Notes: generated by a model not told the origin, from the sequence alone. A DNA stretch of 64,000 bases from Methanobrevibacter wolinii SH (GCF_000621965.1 NZ_JHWX01000012.1:1-64000), one strand, 5' to 3'; shown: positions 1-8,870, counted from the stretch's first letter. Numbers and translations are program-made.

Positions 1-128
1 TATTAAACTTAACAACCAAATCAAACACCTAAAAACTAATTCTAATGAAAATTATTAAACTTAACAACCAAATCAAACACCTAAAAACTAATTCTTATGA
101 AGATTATTAGTCCTAACAACAGATTCAA
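1..128. repeat. 52-bp tandem repeat running into the 3' end of the DUF169 gene
   Basis: Two near-identical 52-bp units occupy 1-52 and 53-104. A degenerate third copy (TATTAGTCCTAACAACAGA and following bases) continues to about 128. The second and third units overlap the last codons of the minus-strand gene that ends at 88, so the array looks like tandem amplification of the gene's own 3' end. The array may continue beyond the window edge. Confidence 0.8.
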
Positions 129-780
129 CAATATTATCAAATGTTTCTGATGGAAATCCTATAACAACTTCAGTAGGTGCAAAATCAGTAGCTAAATGTG
201 AACCCATACAACCAAAAGATATATTTGGAGTTTTAGTTAAGAAAGTGTTAACAACTATATCCCCACAAAATGATTGTGTTCCTCCAACAGAAGAAGTAAT
301 TCTTTCTCCAGATAAATAAGTATTTGCTCTTATTAAATCAAAGATAGTTTTTGGTTTTGCTACAATAACAATCACATCTGGAATAAATTTAGCATCTTCA
401 AGTGGAGTATATCCAATGGCTTCAATTTCATAAGGCATTTTAGGTACTTGTTCAGCATAATATCTTCCACTACTTAAAGTAGAGCAAGTATTATTTTTAT
501 CAAAAATTACACCTTCAGTAAATTCTTCAGGTAATGAATTAAGACCTAAGACACATTTTCCCATTTTACAACCAATTTCATTTTTAGTTCCATAAAATGA
601 TTCACCTTTACTAGCATTAAGTATTGATTGACAATGCATAATTTTTTTATCAGTTTTATCAAAATATTCCATAGCATTTTCTTCTTTTTTAAATAATTTT
701 ACTGCTACAGGATTATAATCCATATTTAAGTAATTTTTAAGTATATCTGAGTATTTTTTAAAGTCTTCTACATTAATCAT
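88..780 (-). CDS. DUF169 family protein (paralogue 1)
   Basis: A 230-residue soluble protein with the features I associate with DUF169: an N-terminal 'NPVAVKLF' strand, then conserved cysteines in 'HCQSI' and 'GCKMGKCVLGL', and a C-terminal 'PTEVVIGFPSE' segment. DUF169 proteins are common in anaerobic archaea and bacteria. Their biochemical role is not established; metal or cofactor binding by the conserved Cys residues is inference. The start ATG is preceded by GTGAGGAT, a good archaeal ribosome-binding site. A second DUF169 member lies at 12646-13452. The gene stands alone and has an 18-bp palindrome upstream at 915-932. Confidence 0.75.
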   Translation of the reverse strand: MINVEDFKKYSDILKNYLNMDYNPVAVKLFKKEENAMEYFDKTDKKIMHCQSILNASKGESFYGTKNEIGCKMGKCVLGLNSLPEEFTEGVIFDKNNTCSTLSSGRYYAEQVPKMPYEIEAIGYTPLEDAKFIPDVIVIVAKPKTIFDLIRANTYLSGERITSSVGGTQSFCGDIVVNTFLTKTPNISFGCMGSHLATDFAPTEVVIGFPSETFDNIVESVVRTNNLHKN

Positions 781-914
781 AATATCCTCACTTAAATTTA
801 TTCTCTAAAATCTTCTAACTAATCAAATATTATCATATAAATTTATTCTCTAAAGTCTCCTACAATAAACATAATCTTATCATATAATTTAAATTAAAAA
901 ATATAATATTAAAA

Positions 915-932
915 ATGCAACATATGTTGCAT
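915..932. promoter_or_regulatory. 18-bp perfect palindrome, candidate operator
   Basis: ATGCAACATATGTTGCAT is a perfect inverted repeat followed directly by an AT-rich TATA-like run (931-940). It lies between the divergent DUF169 (start 780) and deacylase (start 1176) genes, about 135 bp upstream of the DUF169 start. A dimeric regulator site is the simple reading; the regulator is unknown. The leader at 790-860 also holds a direct repeat (ATTTATTCTCTAAA twice). Confidence 0.55.
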
Positions 933-1175
933 ATATAATAATTATTTTTCATCATATATAAACTTAAGTTATAAATAAACAGTTCTTTTAAAATCCTATG
1001 ATTTATAATATTTAAACAATATATAATACTTTAGATTAATTTAAGAAAAGATACCCAATTAATGAAATTCAAAAAAAACCAAAAAATAAAAAAATCATCA
1101 AATAATATTAATATAAGCATTTTAAAATAAAATATTAAATTAAAATTCAAAATATATAATTAAGAAGGGATATAA

Positions 1176-1655
1176 TTGAAAAAACACGAAGAAAAGACCA
1201 ATGTTATGAGATTATTAGAACAAAGAAAAATCCCATATAAAAGTCATGATTACTCTAATACAAATGCAATTAGTGGTGTTGATGTAATTAATGCTTTAGG
1301 TGAAAATCCTGACTCTGCTTTTAAAACATTAGTCACAGTAAGTAATAATGAAAATTATTATGTTTTTTTAGTTCCAGTAAGTAAAGAATTAGATTTAAAA
1401 TTAGCTGCAAAAGTAGTTAATGAGAAAAAAATTAAAATGTTAAAATCAAAAGAATTACTACCTTTAACTGGATATGAACATGGAGGATGTTCTCCAATAG
1501 GAATGAAACATGAATTTCCTATAATTATTGATAAATCTGCAGAAAAATATGATACAATATTTTTTAGTGGTGGAAAAATAGGATCACAAATAGAAATGAA
1601 TTTAAAAGATTTAAAAAAAGTAATAAAATTTAAACTAGCAAATATAACAAAATAA
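1176..1655 (+). CDS. ybaK: YbaK/ProX-type aminoacyl-tRNA (Cys-tRNA) deacylase
   Basis: A 159-residue protein of the YbaK/EbsC editing family, which hydrolyses mischarged Cys-tRNA(Pro) in trans. Visible hallmarks are 'KTLVTVSN' and 'FLVPVSKELDLKLAA' in the first half, an invariant-type Lys at the start of the KTLV strand, and the signature 'GGCSPIGMKH' near residue 107. The length fits the family. The start is TTG at 1176, chosen because AAGAAGGGA ends five bases upstream; the next ATG (1206) has no such site. Monocistronic. Confidence 0.85.
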   Translation: MKKHEEKTNVMRLLEQRKIPYKSHDYSNTNAISGVDVINALGENPDSAFKTLVTVSNNENYYVFLVPVSKELDLKLAAKVVNEKKIKMLKSKELLPLTGYEHGGCSPIGMKHEFPIIIDKSAEKYDTIFFSGGKIGSQIEMNLKDLKKVIKFKLANITK

Positions 1656-1882
1656 ATAGAAATTATTTTTTAATAAAATTATTAAGATTTATTGAAATAT
1701 TAAAAATTAAATTAATTTAATAAAAGTTTATTTAAATAAAAGAATTTTAACTTTATTAAATTATTTATTCTAAACTATAACTTTCTAAATCTATTATTTT
1801 TAAATTACAAAAAATTAAATTTAAACTATCCATAAATTTAAAAATAATTATTTAAGTAATATTATTAAAATTTAAAAGAATA

Positions 1883-2299
1883 TTATAAATTATCATAATA
1901 TTCATCAGATACAGGTTCACACCACTCATTAGATGTTTTTTCACCAGGAACTTCTACTGCAATATGTGAAAACCATGAATCTTTTTTTGCGCCATGCCAA
2001 TGTTTAATTTCTGGAGGAATTTCTATAATATCACCAGATTTAAGACTCTGTGCTTCTTTTCCTTCTTCTTGATACCAACCTTCACCACTAACACAAATTA
2101 ATATTTGACCTCCACCTTTTTCTGCATGATGAATATGCCAATTATTTCTACATTTTGGTTCAAAAGTAACATTTGCTAAAAATAAATCAGTTTTACCACT
2201 TGATAAAATATTTAAATAAGATTTACCAGAAAAAAATTCATCAAAATCTTTATTAAATTTTCCAATTCCAAAATCTCCACCATGTTCATCTTTAATCAT
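1883..2299 (-). CDS. small cupin-domain protein
   Basis: A 138-residue single-domain cupin. Motif 1 is represented by 'NNWHIHHAEKGGGQILICVSGEGWY' in two blocks (HxH metal ligands, G-rich turn), and motif 2 by 'GDIIEIPPEIKHWHGA' with a further metal-binding His. The arrangement resembles carboxymuconolactone-associated or quercetin-dioxygenase-like cupins that occur next to flavin reductases and aldo-keto reductases. The substrate is unknown. It is the last of three same-strand redox genes (AKR, FMN reductase, cupin) separated by 70-160 bp, so separate promoters are possible. Confidence 0.8.
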   Translation of the reverse strand: MIKDEHGGDFGIGKFNKDFDEFFSGKSYLNILSSGKTDLFLANVTFEPKCRNNWHIHHAEKGGGQILICVSGEGWYQEEGKEAQSLKSGDIIEIPPEIKHWHGAKKDSWFSHIAVEVPGEKTSNEWCEPVSDEYYDNL

Positions 2300-2461
2300 T
2301 ATTACACTTCCATAATATTTTAAATATAACTTAGAACTTCCATTTAAATCTTATATTTGTTAAAGAGAAAAATTAAATTCTTAAATAAAATATTATTTCA
2401 ACAGAATATATACTTTTACTAAAAAAAATTACAATCCATATCTAAACAATATCAAAAATTA

Positions 2462-3094
2462 TTATCTAATAAAATTTGTATGTTCTACACGTTTTGATAT
2501 AGGTAATTCAATACCTTCTTTTATACTTAATTCTTTAATCTTTAAAAACCAAGCCATATTTTGCCCTAAATTTTCCATAGTCTGAAGACCTTCTTTATCT
2601 TCAAGTGCTTCTTTAGCATTATTGCCATAAATTTCATTCCAATATGTTGATGAAATTATAGGCATTTCTCCCCATGTGAAAAATCTATTTAATGTATCTA
2701 AAGAAGTCATTGTACCTGTTCTTCTAGCACTAGCAACTGCTGCTGCAGGTTTAAGTCTAAATATTCTTTTACCACCGAAAAATGAAGAATAAAATACCCT
2801 TGTCATAAAATTAGTTAATGTTGGGTTAATAGATCCATAATAAACAGGTCCTCCAAAAACATATCCATCAAAAGATTCTGCTTTTTTAACAAAACTATTA
2901 ACTTCATCATCAAAAACACAATGTCCTTTCCTTGAACACCCATGACAAGCAATACAACCATGAATATCTTTATTTCCTATATGATATATTTCACCATCAA
3001 CACCATTTTGAACTAAAGTTTTTCTAATTTTATCTAAAGCAATATAAGTTGCCCCTTTTTTATGGGGACTACCATTAACTAATAGAACTTTCAT
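2462..3094 (-). CDS. NADPH-dependent FMN reductase / flavodoxin-fold protein
   Basis: A 210-residue flavodoxin-fold protein. The N-terminal 'VLLVNGSPHKKGATY' is the phosphate-binding loop for FMN, and 'GGPVYYGSINPTLTNFMTR' is the second flavin loop. The Cys-rich stretch 'GCIACHGCSRKGHC' at about residues 46-60 resembles that of iron-sulphur flavoproteins, though the spacing is not the classic CX2CX2CX5C cluster in full. The start ATG follows AAGGG. It lies between the AKR and cupin genes, which supports a role in electrophile or quinone reduction. Physiological acceptor unknown. Confidence 0.82.
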   Translation of the reverse strand: MKVLLVNGSPHKKGATYIALDKIRKTLVQNGVDGEIYHIGNKDIHGCIACHGCSRKGHCVFDDEVNSFVKKAESFDGYVFGGPVYYGSINPTLTNFMTRVFYSSFFGGKRIFRLKPAAAVASARRTGTMTSLDTLNRFFTWGEMPIISSTYWNEIYGNNAKEALEDKEGLQTMENLGQNMAWFLKIKELSIKEGIELPISKRVEHTNFIR

Positions 3095-3163
3095 AATAAT
3101 ACCCTTAAAAAATATAAAATAATAAATTAAATTTAAATTTTTTCTATTCGAAAAATAATTATA

Positions 3164-4021
3164 TTAGTTTCTCCTTACTTCAACCATCTTATCAAACCAT
3201 TTTACCATTTCTGGATCTTGATGATTAAAGAATAAACTATCTTCTTTATTCAATTTTTTTATTACATTCATATCTTCATCAGATAATTCAAAATCAAATA
3301 CATCGAAATTCTCTTTAATTCTTTGAAGATGTGTTGATTTACATAAAACAACTACTTTTCTTTGTATTAACCATCTTAAAATAACCTGTGCTGCAGATTT
3401 ATTATATTTTTTACCAATATTTACAAGAGTTTCATTTGTAAACATATTATTTCTACCTTCACCAAATGGAGCCCATGCTGAAATTTGAACTCCTAAATCT
3501 TCCATATTTTTTTGAGCATCAAATTGAGCATTAAATGGATTAACTTCTACTTGATTAATTGAAGGTTTAATATTGCGTCCAAATAGACAGATATCTGTAA
3601 TTCTATCAGGATAAAAATTACTTACACCAATAGCTCTAATTTTACCTTCTTTATATAAGTCTTCTAATGCTTTATATGCTCCATAATAATCTGCAAATGG
3701 TTGATGAAGTAATACTAAATCAATATAATCAAGATTTAATTTATTTAATGATTCATATATTGATTTTTTACAATTATCATAACCATAATTATCTATCCAA
3801 ACTTTAGTTGTAATAAATAAATCTTCACGTGGTACATTAGATTCTTCTATTGCTTCACCAACTTCTTCTTCATTAAAATAACTTTGAGCAGTATCAATAG
3901 ATCTATAACCTACATTTATTGCATCAAGTACAGCTTGTTTTGTCTCTTCTTTAGGTATTTGATATACACCAAAACCTAAAATTGGCATTTTTACACCATT
4001 ATTTAATGTTACATAATCCAT
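3164..4021 (-). CDS. aldo/keto reductase
   Basis: A 285-residue (alpha/beta)8 oxidoreductase of normal AKR length. Family marks are 'GFGVYQIP' at the first strand, 'GYRSIDTAQSYFNEEEVG' (catalytic Asp and Tyr), 'FITTKVWI' (catalytic Lys), 'LVLLHQPF' (catalytic His) and the NADPH-binding 'KSTHLQRIKENFDVFDFELS' near the C-terminus. It reduces aldehydes or ketones with NADPH; substrate not predictable. GTGATTAATT precedes the ATG. A GTTTC-N5-GAAAC site lies 58 bp upstream and matches a site in front of the MarR gene, suggesting MarR control. Confidence 0.92.
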   Translation of the reverse strand: MDYVTLNNGVKMPILGFGVYQIPKEETKQAVLDAINVGYRSIDTAQSYFNEEEVGEAIEESNVPREDLFITTKVWIDNYGYDNCKKSIYESLNKLNLDYIDLVLLHQPFADYYGAYKALEDLYKEGKIRAIGVSNFYPDRITDICLFGRNIKPSINQVEVNPFNAQFDAQKNMEDLGVQISAWAPFGEGRNNMFTNETLVNIGKKYNKSAAQVILRWLIQRKVVVLCKSTHLQRIKENFDVFDFELSDEDMNVIKKLNKEDSLFFNHQDPEMVKWFDKMVEVRRN

Positions 4022-4078
4022 AATTAATCACTACACTAATTTTCTTGTTTCATAATATATATGTTATCATATATAAAT

Positions 4079-4093
4079 GTTTCCTAATGAAAC
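4079..4093. promoter_or_regulatory. GTTTC-N5-GAAAC operator upstream of the aldo/keto reductase
   Basis: GTTTCCTAATGAAAC is a 15-bp inverted repeat next to the TATA-like run TATATAAA (4071-4077 region). A close variant, GTTTCCTAAATAAAC, lies upstream of the MarR gene at 4978-4992. Two copies of the same ten leading bases at two neighbouring promoters support a shared regulator. Confidence 0.55.
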
Positions 4094-4428
4094 TATTTAT
4101 TAATGAAATAGTAAATTCAATATATTATAAAAATATAAAAAGTAAGTAAATTATCATCTAATAAATATAAAATATTATTATAAAAAATTAGTTTATAAAA
4201 ATCATTTAAATTTTATATAAAACTTTAGAACTGCGTAAATCTATTTTTTATAAAAATTTAAACATTGTTAATACTTAAAAATCTATTTAAAGAATTTTAT
4301 TTTAGAAAATTTGAGGATTAAAACAATACTAAAAAACAAATAAATTATAATTAAAAAATAAAGAAAAATTAATGACAATTATTTAAATCTAAAGCATTTT
4401 AAAAATTTATTAAGAAAATAAATAAAAA
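4094..4428. other. non-coding stretch with a degenerate dispersed element
   Basis: No ORF with a ribosome-binding site is visible. Around 4232-4310 there is a diverged copy of the dispersed element described at 6838 and 41090: its core CTATTTTTTATAAAAATTTA is followed by GTTAATACTTAAAAATC. Confidence 0.5.
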
Positions 4429-4884
4429 TCAAAAGTTTTCAGTTTCTAAAACTATCTTAAATAACAATTTTTTTAATATTTTAAGCTCATCAGATGTTAA
4501 ATCTACTGTAATTTTATTTTCCCAAGCATCCATAAAAGAAATCAATTCATCTGTTTTTTTAATTCCATCAGATGTAAGTTTAACAATTTTTTGCCTATGG
4601 TTCATAGGATTTTCCATCCTTACAATCCAACCATCATCTTCAAATTTTCTGAGTAATTTAGCAGTATACCCTTTACTCACATTAAATAATTTAGTTAAAT
4701 CATTTTGAGTAGTATTATCTGAAAACCTAATTCTTATTAAAAAAGGTGCTTCTGCTAAAGAAATATTATTATTTTTTAATAAATTCTTCAAATAATTCCT
4801 ATAACTTGCAACTAATTCTTCAACATAATGATAAATTCGAATATTATCAGGATATTCTTCTTTAAATTGTTTTGGAAGTACCAT
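4429..4884 (-). CDS. MarR family transcriptional regulator
   Basis: A 151-residue winged-helix regulator. Helices precede 'TTQNDLTKLFNVSKGYTAKLLRKFEDDGWIVRMENPMNHRQKIVKLTSDG', which is the recognition helix and wing in the usual MarR order, followed by a C-terminal dimerisation helix. The length is normal. GTGATAATATG gives the start. Members often repress efflux or redox genes and release DNA on binding phenolic or oxidising ligands; here the probable targets are its own promoter and the aldo/keto reductase, from the paired GTTTCCTAA sites. Confidence 0.9.
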   Translation of the reverse strand: MVLPKQFKEEYPDNIRIYHYVEELVASYRNYLKNLLKNNNISLAEAPFLIRIRFSDNTTQNDLTKLFNVSKGYTAKLLRKFEDDGWIVRMENPMNHRQKIVKLTSDGIKKTDELISFMDAWENKITVDLTSDELKILKKLLFKIVLETENF

Positions 4885-5312
4885 ATTATCACATAAATTA
4901 CAATAATTAAAATAAAATTTAATATATTAAATACTAATTATATTAAATATATTATATAAATATTATATAATAAAACTGTTTCCTAAATAAACTAAATAAA
5001 AATATATAAATATTATAATAAACCCATTCTTAAATAAATTAAAAAATTAAAAAAAAACTTAAAAAACACTTATAAAAAATTTAATTAAAATAATTATATT
5101 AAAAACTTATTTAAAAGTAATGTAAGAAAATAAATAATAAAATAATAAAATAAAATCACTTACATAATAAATAGAATAAAATTAAAGGTTTTTAATAAAA
5201 AAAGTAATACAAAATTAAAAAAAACATTTTAAATAAAAAAAGATTTGTTGAAATAATATTATATAAAATTTTAGGAATCTGAATTTTTATAAAAACCAGA
5301 ATCCCCATAAAT
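4885..5312. other. AT-rich intergenic region with MarR promoter
   Basis: Nearly all A+T. It contains TATA-like runs (ATTATATAAA near 4950) and the operator copy at 4978-4992. The rest shows only short AAATAATAAAAT repeats (5130-5155) and an imperfect inverted repeat with AATCTGAATTTTTATAAAAA at about 5276-5305. No gene seen. Confidence 0.5.
4978..4992. promoter_or_regulatory. candidate MarR operator upstream of the MarR gene
   Basis: GTTTCCTAAATAAAC shares its first ten bases with the perfect inverted repeat at 4079-4093. It lies 94 bp upstream of the MarR start, just beyond a TATA-like run, as expected for autoregulation. Confidence 0.5.
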
Positions 5313-5338
5313 AAAAAAAGAAGATATTAAAATCTTCT
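5313..5338 (-). terminator. hairpin with T-run downstream of the adhesin remnant
   Basis: Read on the minus strand, AGAAGAT and its complement ATCTTCT form a 7-bp stem with a 6-base loop, followed by a run of seven T (A on plus, 5312-5318). It starts three bases after the stop codon of the remnant at 5342. This is an intrinsic-terminator-like structure; archaea also terminate at oligo-T alone. Confidence 0.55.
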
Positions 5339-5341
5339 AAA

Positions 5342-5875
5342 CTATTTTCTAAATCTACTAAATGGAACAATACCAAGTATATCTAAAACTACAATTAAAA
5401 CATACAATGGATTACCAGTATCTTTTAAATTAACAGCAGCAACATTAAAATCATTAGAACCATTATCATTTAACTCTATAACACTTACATTATCATTTGT
5501 ATTAGTATTATTTGTACTAATATCGTTACTTATATCAGTATTATTACCTGTATCATTAGTAACATCAGTATTATTTGTTGTATTAGTAGTGTTATTACTT
5601 GGTTCTGGAACATCAAACTCAGTTACCTTAAATCCCCATAAATCACCACGGGAACGATTAGTATTTTCAAAACCTAAAAAATCAAATACCCTGTAATGAG
5701 TTTTATTAGTCCATTGCACAGCACCAGTATTATTTACACGTAATCCACTATTATAATCATCAACAGCGGATTTAGCCCATCCTTTTAAATTATTATAATT
5801 ATTAACATTTCTATAAATTGCCCATATATTTGATTGAACAAGAATACTTGTAGGCACACTACTATGAAAATTCAT
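5342..5875 (-). pseudogene. truncated adhesin-like protein (3' remnant)
   Basis: A 177-residue C-terminal piece of a surface adhesin. It begins inside a thioester-type domain: 'LVQSNIWAIYRN' (Gln14) corresponds to 'ELQYAIWTF' of the large adhesin at 49438-51861, and 'DDYNSGLRV' to 'DLYNSGFRV'. It continues with an Asn/Thr-rich linker (about 95-150) and a C-terminal membrane segment ending 'FSRFRK'. There is no signal peptide, no Cys-bearing half of the domain, and no ribosome-binding site at the ATG. The next gene ends only 101 bp upstream. I read it as the decayed end of a deleted adhesin gene; a shortened functional protein is less likely. Confidence 0.7.
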
Positions 5876-5976
5876 TATTGAATCATAATTAATTAAAAAT
5901 ACATTATATACAAAGTTTATTCTAAAAATTAAAAAGATTTTAACAATACTCTAAAAAAATAAAATAGTTAAAAAAA

Positions 5977-6387
5977 TTAATCAAATAAATAATGTTTTTT
6001 AACTAAATGAACAACTTGTTTTGCTTCTTCTGCTTGTGAAGATGGTACTTTAAATGATAATGGTGCACTATATGCAGCTCCACCATCTGCAGTAACAGTA
6101 GTATTACCACTTACACCAATTTTAACATCTACATCAAAATCAAGAGTACCTGCAGTTTCAAAGGAAATTGTTTTAATAGTTTTTTTAGGGAAAAATTTAA
6201 CTTCAACTTTTTTTCCACTTAACCCTTGAACATCTACATCATATATCCCATAATTTGTAAGAACAATTTGATCCCTTAAGAACTGGAAAGATTGAATAAT
6301 ATTTTCATCATCAAAGAAAAATTCAGACACATAATCTGCATCCATATCTACACTTGCATGTCCTGCTAATTTATCTAATAAAGCCAT
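5977..6387 (-). CDS. bacterial-type PH domain protein (PF08000-like)
   Basis: A 136-residue protein matching the bPH_1/DUF1696 pattern. It starts 'MALLDKLAGHASVDMDADYVSEFFFD', then 'FQFLRDQIVLTNYGIYDVD', 'GLSGKKVEVKFFPKKTI' and 'SFETAGTLDFDVDVKIGVSG'. These are the seven-strand PH-like barrel motifs. The family is widespread in bacteria and its function is unclear; membrane-stress or oligomerising roles have been suggested. The start at 6387 follows AGGTGA; the GTG nine bases upstream lies inside that ribosome-binding site and is rejected. Confidence 0.85.
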   Translation of the reverse strand: MALLDKLAGHASVDMDADYVSEFFFDDENIIQSFQFLRDQIVLTNYGIYDVDVQGLSGKKVEVKFFPKKTIKTISFETAGTLDFDVDVKIGVSGNTTVTADGGAAYSAPLSFKVPSSQAEEAKQVVHLVKKHYLFD

Positions 6388-6396
6388 AATTTTCAC

Positions 6397-7022
6397 CTTT
6401 ATAATATATATACATACATATATATAAATATCTATCTATTAAATTATACAGAATTATATTGAAATAAAAATATGAAAATTAAAAAATATATAATAAATAA
6501 TGAATTTAATAAATATTTTTTAATTAATAATAAAAAAATTTAAATAAAAAATTTAAAATTAAATAAAAAATAAAATTTTTTTAAACAGATAAAATTATAC
6601 TATTTATAACATTGTAATAAATTTTTAAAATAATATTAAATATTTTATATTAAAATATGTACATTTTTTAATTTAAATAAAATGAAATATTTTTAATTAA
6701 TAAAGAAAATTAATAAAAAAATTACAAAAAATCATTTAAAATTTAGATAAAATTTTAATATATATTGAAAACTATTTTTTATAATAATATAGATATCGAA
6801 ATTTAAATTTAAAGAAATTTCCTTACAAAATCAAGTCTTTTGAAAACTAATTTTTATAAAAATTTAAAATTAGTTAATACTTGAAAATCAATACTAAGAA
6901 AGTTTATTTATAAAAATTTTAAGAATTTCAACAAAGCCAAAAAAATTAATAAAATTTCAATAAAATCAACATAATATTAATTTCAAAAAATTTATTTTAA
7001 AATTAATAATATATTTATAATT
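6397..7022. other. 626-bp AT-rich intergenic region
   Basis: It separates two outward-facing genes. It carries one full copy of the dispersed element (6838-6936, separate entry) and TATA-like runs close to both genes (TATATATACATACATATATA near 6402-6430). No further ORF, RNA gene or GC-rich segment is visible. Confidence 0.5.
6838..6936. repeat. dispersed ~100-bp intergenic element, copy A
   Basis: The element runs from TTTGAAAACTAATTTTTATA to AAGAATTTCAACAAAG. It shares nearly its whole length with the copy at 41090-41189, including ATTTTTATAAAAATTTAAA, TTGAAAATCAAT and AAGAAAGTTTATTTATAAAAA. The ends are roughly inverted (TTGAAA / TTTCAA), so it could be a small MITE-like or REP-like unit. 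Confidence 0.7.
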
Positions 7023-7325
7023 ATGAAAAAAGTAAAAATAACAGTTATTAGAAAAGCATCTTATGACGATCTTATTGCAAAGTATGAAAATCCAATAGAA
7101 CATCCTTGTGATATGAATGAAAAAGATGTATTTATAGTTAATAACTTAAAAAAACCAGAAAATTTTTGTATAAGTGCTTGGAATAGTGTTTATCCATTTG
7201 TTATGGCACTTAGTTATGGAGCTGAAGATTTTTATGATGGTTGGATGAAAAATAAAAAATCTGCTATGATATCATGTAATGATGGTTTTCGTCCAGTAAG
7301 CTTCTTACTTGAAACAATAGATTAA
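7023..7325 (+). CDS. TIGR04076 family small protein
   Basis: A 100-residue protein starting 'MKKVKITVIRKASYDDLIAKY' with 'HPCDMNEKDVFIV', 'FCISAWNSVYPFVMALSYGAED' and 'SAMISCNDGFRPVSFLLE'. This order, with Cys residues at about 39, 60 and 85, is that of the TIGR04076 family as I recall it, found mostly in anaerobes and of unknown function. Conserved Cys residues suggest a redox or metal role (inference). No clear ribosome-binding site precedes the ATG, so the mRNA may be leaderless or nearly so. Confidence 0.7.
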   Translation: MKKVKITVIRKASYDDLIAKYENPIEHPCDMNEKDVFIVNNLKKPENFCISAWNSVYPFVMALSYGAEDFYDGWMKNKKSAMISCNDGFRPVSFLLETID

Positions 7326-7373
7326 AACCATTATAATTTAAAAAAAAACAAAATATAAATTAATTTTTATATT

Positions 7374-8354
7374 TTATAATTTTAAATCTTTATAATAATC
7401 ATCTAATAAATTAAACAAAGCTTCTTTTGTATTAATTTTAAATAATTTTTCTAAGATATCATGATTTTTTGGGAAATATTTAATATAATGTGAAATAGGA
7501 TTCCTCATTCTACGAATAGCTAAATTTTCATCTTTATCTTTGAGAAATAGTTCTGTATGCTTTTTAATTATTCTAATCTTTTCTTCAATAGATACCTTTT
7601 GAGGTTCAGTTCCATCTTCAAGATAATTAACACATTCTTTAATTAACCAAGGATTTCCAAGTACTCCTCTACCAATCATTACAGCATCACAAGCAGTTTC
7701 ATCAATCATTCGTTTAGCATCATAACATGATCTAATATCACCATTACCTATAACAGGTATTGATAATTCTTCTTTAACTTCTTTAATTATAGACCAATCT
7801 GCTTTTCCAGAATATCCTTGAGTTTTAGTACGTGGATGAACTGTAATTCCATATGCTCCTGCATCTTCAACTATCTTTCCAATTTCAACTGCATTAATAC
7901 TATTATTATCCCAACCACTTCTAATTTTTACAGTTACTGGAATATCAACAGTATTAACAACAGTTTTTACTATATCATATGCTCTTTCAGGATCTTTAAG
8001 TAATGCACTACCAGATTTAGAATTTATTGCTACTTTTTTAACTGGACATCCCATATTAATATCAATAATTTCAGGTTTTATATAATCATATACATATTTT
8101 GATGCAATTTTAAATGAATCAGAATCTGGTCCAAAAAGTTGTACTGAAATAGGTCTTTCATAATCTGTCATATATAATAATTCATTAGTTCTATTATTAC
8201 CATATTTAATTGCATTAGTTGATATCATTTGAGTTTCAATAAGCCCACAACCCATAGATTTAACAATACGCCTAAAAGATGAATCACATTCACCAGACAT
8301 AGGAGCTAAAACAAGTTGATTATCTATTTCAACATCACCAATTTTCCATTTCAT
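7374..8354 (-). CDS. tRNA-dihydrouridine synthase
   Basis: A 326-residue FMN-dependent TIM-barrel enzyme that reduces uridine to dihydrouridine in the tRNA D-loop. Seen are 'LVLAPMSG' (FMN loop), 'IDINMGCPVKKV' with the catalytic Cys, 'SALLKDPERAYDIVK', 'VTVKIRSGWD', 'ITVHPRTKTQGYSG', 'VIGNGDI' and 'AVMIGRGVLGNPWLI', all typical of DusA/B. The start was placed at 8354 because GTGATTTT sits directly upstream; the longer reading from 8366 overlaps that site. Convergent with the TIGR04076 gene, 48 bp apart. Confidence 0.93.
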   Translation of the reverse strand: MKWKIGDVEIDNQLVLAPMSGECDSSFRRIVKSMGCGLIETQMISTNAIKYGNNRTNELLYMTDYERPISVQLFGPDSDSFKIASKYVYDYIKPEIIDINMGCPVKKVAINSKSGSALLKDPERAYDIVKTVVNTVDIPVTVKIRSGWDNNSINAVEIGKIVEDAGAYGITVHPRTKTQGYSGKADWSIIKEVKEELSIPVIGNGDIRSCYDAKRMIDETACDAVMIGRGVLGNPWLIKECVNYLEDGTEPQKVSIEEKIRIIKKHTELFLKDKDENLAIRRMRNPISHYIKYFPKNHDILEKLFKINTKEALFNLLDDYYKDLKL

Positions 8355-8466
8355 AAAATCACACATTAATTTAAACTATTATAAAATTAATTCTAAATAC
8401 AATTTAAATCTTTTTATAAAATAAGAATCTGTTAAAAACTTAATTTATTTAAAACTTTAACTTTTT

Positions 8467-8666
8467 AAAAACTATTTATTTTAAAATTAAAAATAAAATA
8501 TCATAAAAATTTAAAAATGACTTAAAAACTATTTATTTTAAAATTAAAAATAAAATATCATAAAAATTTAAAAATGACTTAAAAACTATTTATTTTAAAA
8601 TTAAAAATAAAATATCATAAAAATTTAAAAATGACTTAAAAACTATTTATTTTAAAATTAAAAACA
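8467..8666. repeat. 57-bp tandem repeat, three and a half copies
   Basis: The unit, starting AAAACTATTTATTTTAAAAT and ending ATGACTT, recurs with exact 57-bp period (the C of ACTATTT is at 8472, 8529, 8586 and 8643). The last copy diverges after 8666. Copies are almost identical, with no unique spacers, so this is a tandem duplication and not a CRISPR. The rest of 8355-8870 is plain AT-rich DNA. Confidence 0.9.
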
Positions 8667-8870
8667 AAATAGAGCGAAAAATTCAAAAAACTTAAAATAT
8701 ATTATCTAAAATTAAAAAATATCATAAAAATTTAAAAAACTTTTTTTATAAATAAAAATATCAAAACTTAATAAAATAAATAACTAAAAAAGAACAATTA
8801 TTAAAAAAATAGCTAAAAAATCAAAAATAAATAAAAATATAATTAATTGAAGAGTAAATTTCTTCAAAAA

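Noticed and set aside
8467-8666. CRISPR-like array (also considered at 19065 and 47445)
   Set aside because: The whole unit repeats without unique spacers, so these are simple tandem duplications. No cas genes are present.
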